Shown here piece after piece: positions 43,276-43,276 of a stretch of DNA of 43,276 bases. The DNA is from Thermoleophilaceae bacterium. Its GTDB lineage: Bacteria > Actinomycetota > Thermoleophilia > Solirubrobacterales > Thermoleophilaceae. Location: NCBI GenBank assembly GCA_025928265.1, contig JAICJV010000018.1, positions 1-43,276 of the forward strand, given 5' to 3'. A program made the translations under genes and the position numbers. The notes beneath the pieces were generated by a model. That model searched no databases. It was not told where the DNA came from and worked only from the letters and a program-made list of their open reading frames with translations. Position 1 is the stretch's first letter. Each line of letters opens with the position of its first letter.

Positions 43276-43276
43276 A

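Overview
The window is a high-G+C chromosomal segment from an actinobacterium. Gene content and order are actinobacterial (murJ, lepA, recQ, rpsT, holA, comEA-comEC; then mreB-mreC-mreD-mrdA-rodA-rng-rplU-rpmA-obgE-proB-nadD-rsfS). A secreted protein ends in a PASTA module bounded by a cysteine pair, a style I associate with Thermoleophilia (Solirubrobacterales-like). That class assignment is an inference, not a phylogeny. No stretch longer than about 200 bases lacks a gene.

Layout: 1-5689, all on the minus strand: tRNA-Pro(CGG), recQ with a C-terminal phosphoribosyltransferase-like domain, lepA, murJ. 5752-8698: rpsT on plus, a two-gene ABC exporter, holA. 8709-17788: an accessory block that separates holA from its usual neighbour comEC. 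It holds a universal stress protein, a two-component system, a diheme-type membrane protein, a redox operon (His/Pro-rich membrane protein, ApbE, ferric-reductase-like membrane protein, NuoF-like protein, three-Cys ferredoxin) and two secreted proteins. 17795-25863: comEC, comEA, a degenerate-GGDEF/HD-GYP protein, and a SLOG protein, arginine decarboxylase, agmatinase and acylphosphatase run (putrescine synthesis from arginine). 25936-27676: a coiled-coil protein and two GNATs. 27678-31748: a structured element, tRNA-Ala(GGC) overlapped by a PD-(D/E)XK endonuclease gene, rsfS, nadD, proB, obgE. 31758-35219: an accessory insert (SnoaL-like protein, diguanylate cyclase, EamA transporter, XRE-cupin regulator, DsbA-family protein). 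35268-43276: rpmA, rplU, a lipoprotein cytochrome c, rng and the elongasome genes rodA, mrdA, mreD, mreC, mreB (5' end cut by the window edge).

How genes work together: the genes at 12016-15425 are joined by 1-4 base start/stop overlaps and look like one translationally coupled unit moving electrons between a cytosolic NuoF-like/ferredoxin pair and a heme membrane protein, with ApbE attaching FMN to an extracytosolic acceptor that is not visible here. The divergent two-component system next door is the obvious candidate regulator. mreBCD-mrdA-rodA builds the lateral wall and murJ flips lipid II. A diguanylate cyclase with an intact inhibitory site and an HD-GYP protein are opposing c-di-GMP functions.

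Most noteworthy: (i) three intergenic elements (20822-20891, 27690-27756, 35197-35263) share a helix, an identical GA/GAA internal loop and a second helix whose sequence differs in each copy while pairing is kept, which looks like an undescribed structured element; (ii) the redox operon, whose apbE seems to start at CTG in a CTGA overlap; (iii) an endonuclease gene whose only stop codon lies inside tRNA-Ala; (iv) a divergent regulator/DsbA pair whose start codons sit on one palindrome; (v) nadD and a SLOG gene whose conserved N-termini have no ATG, GTG or TTG start.
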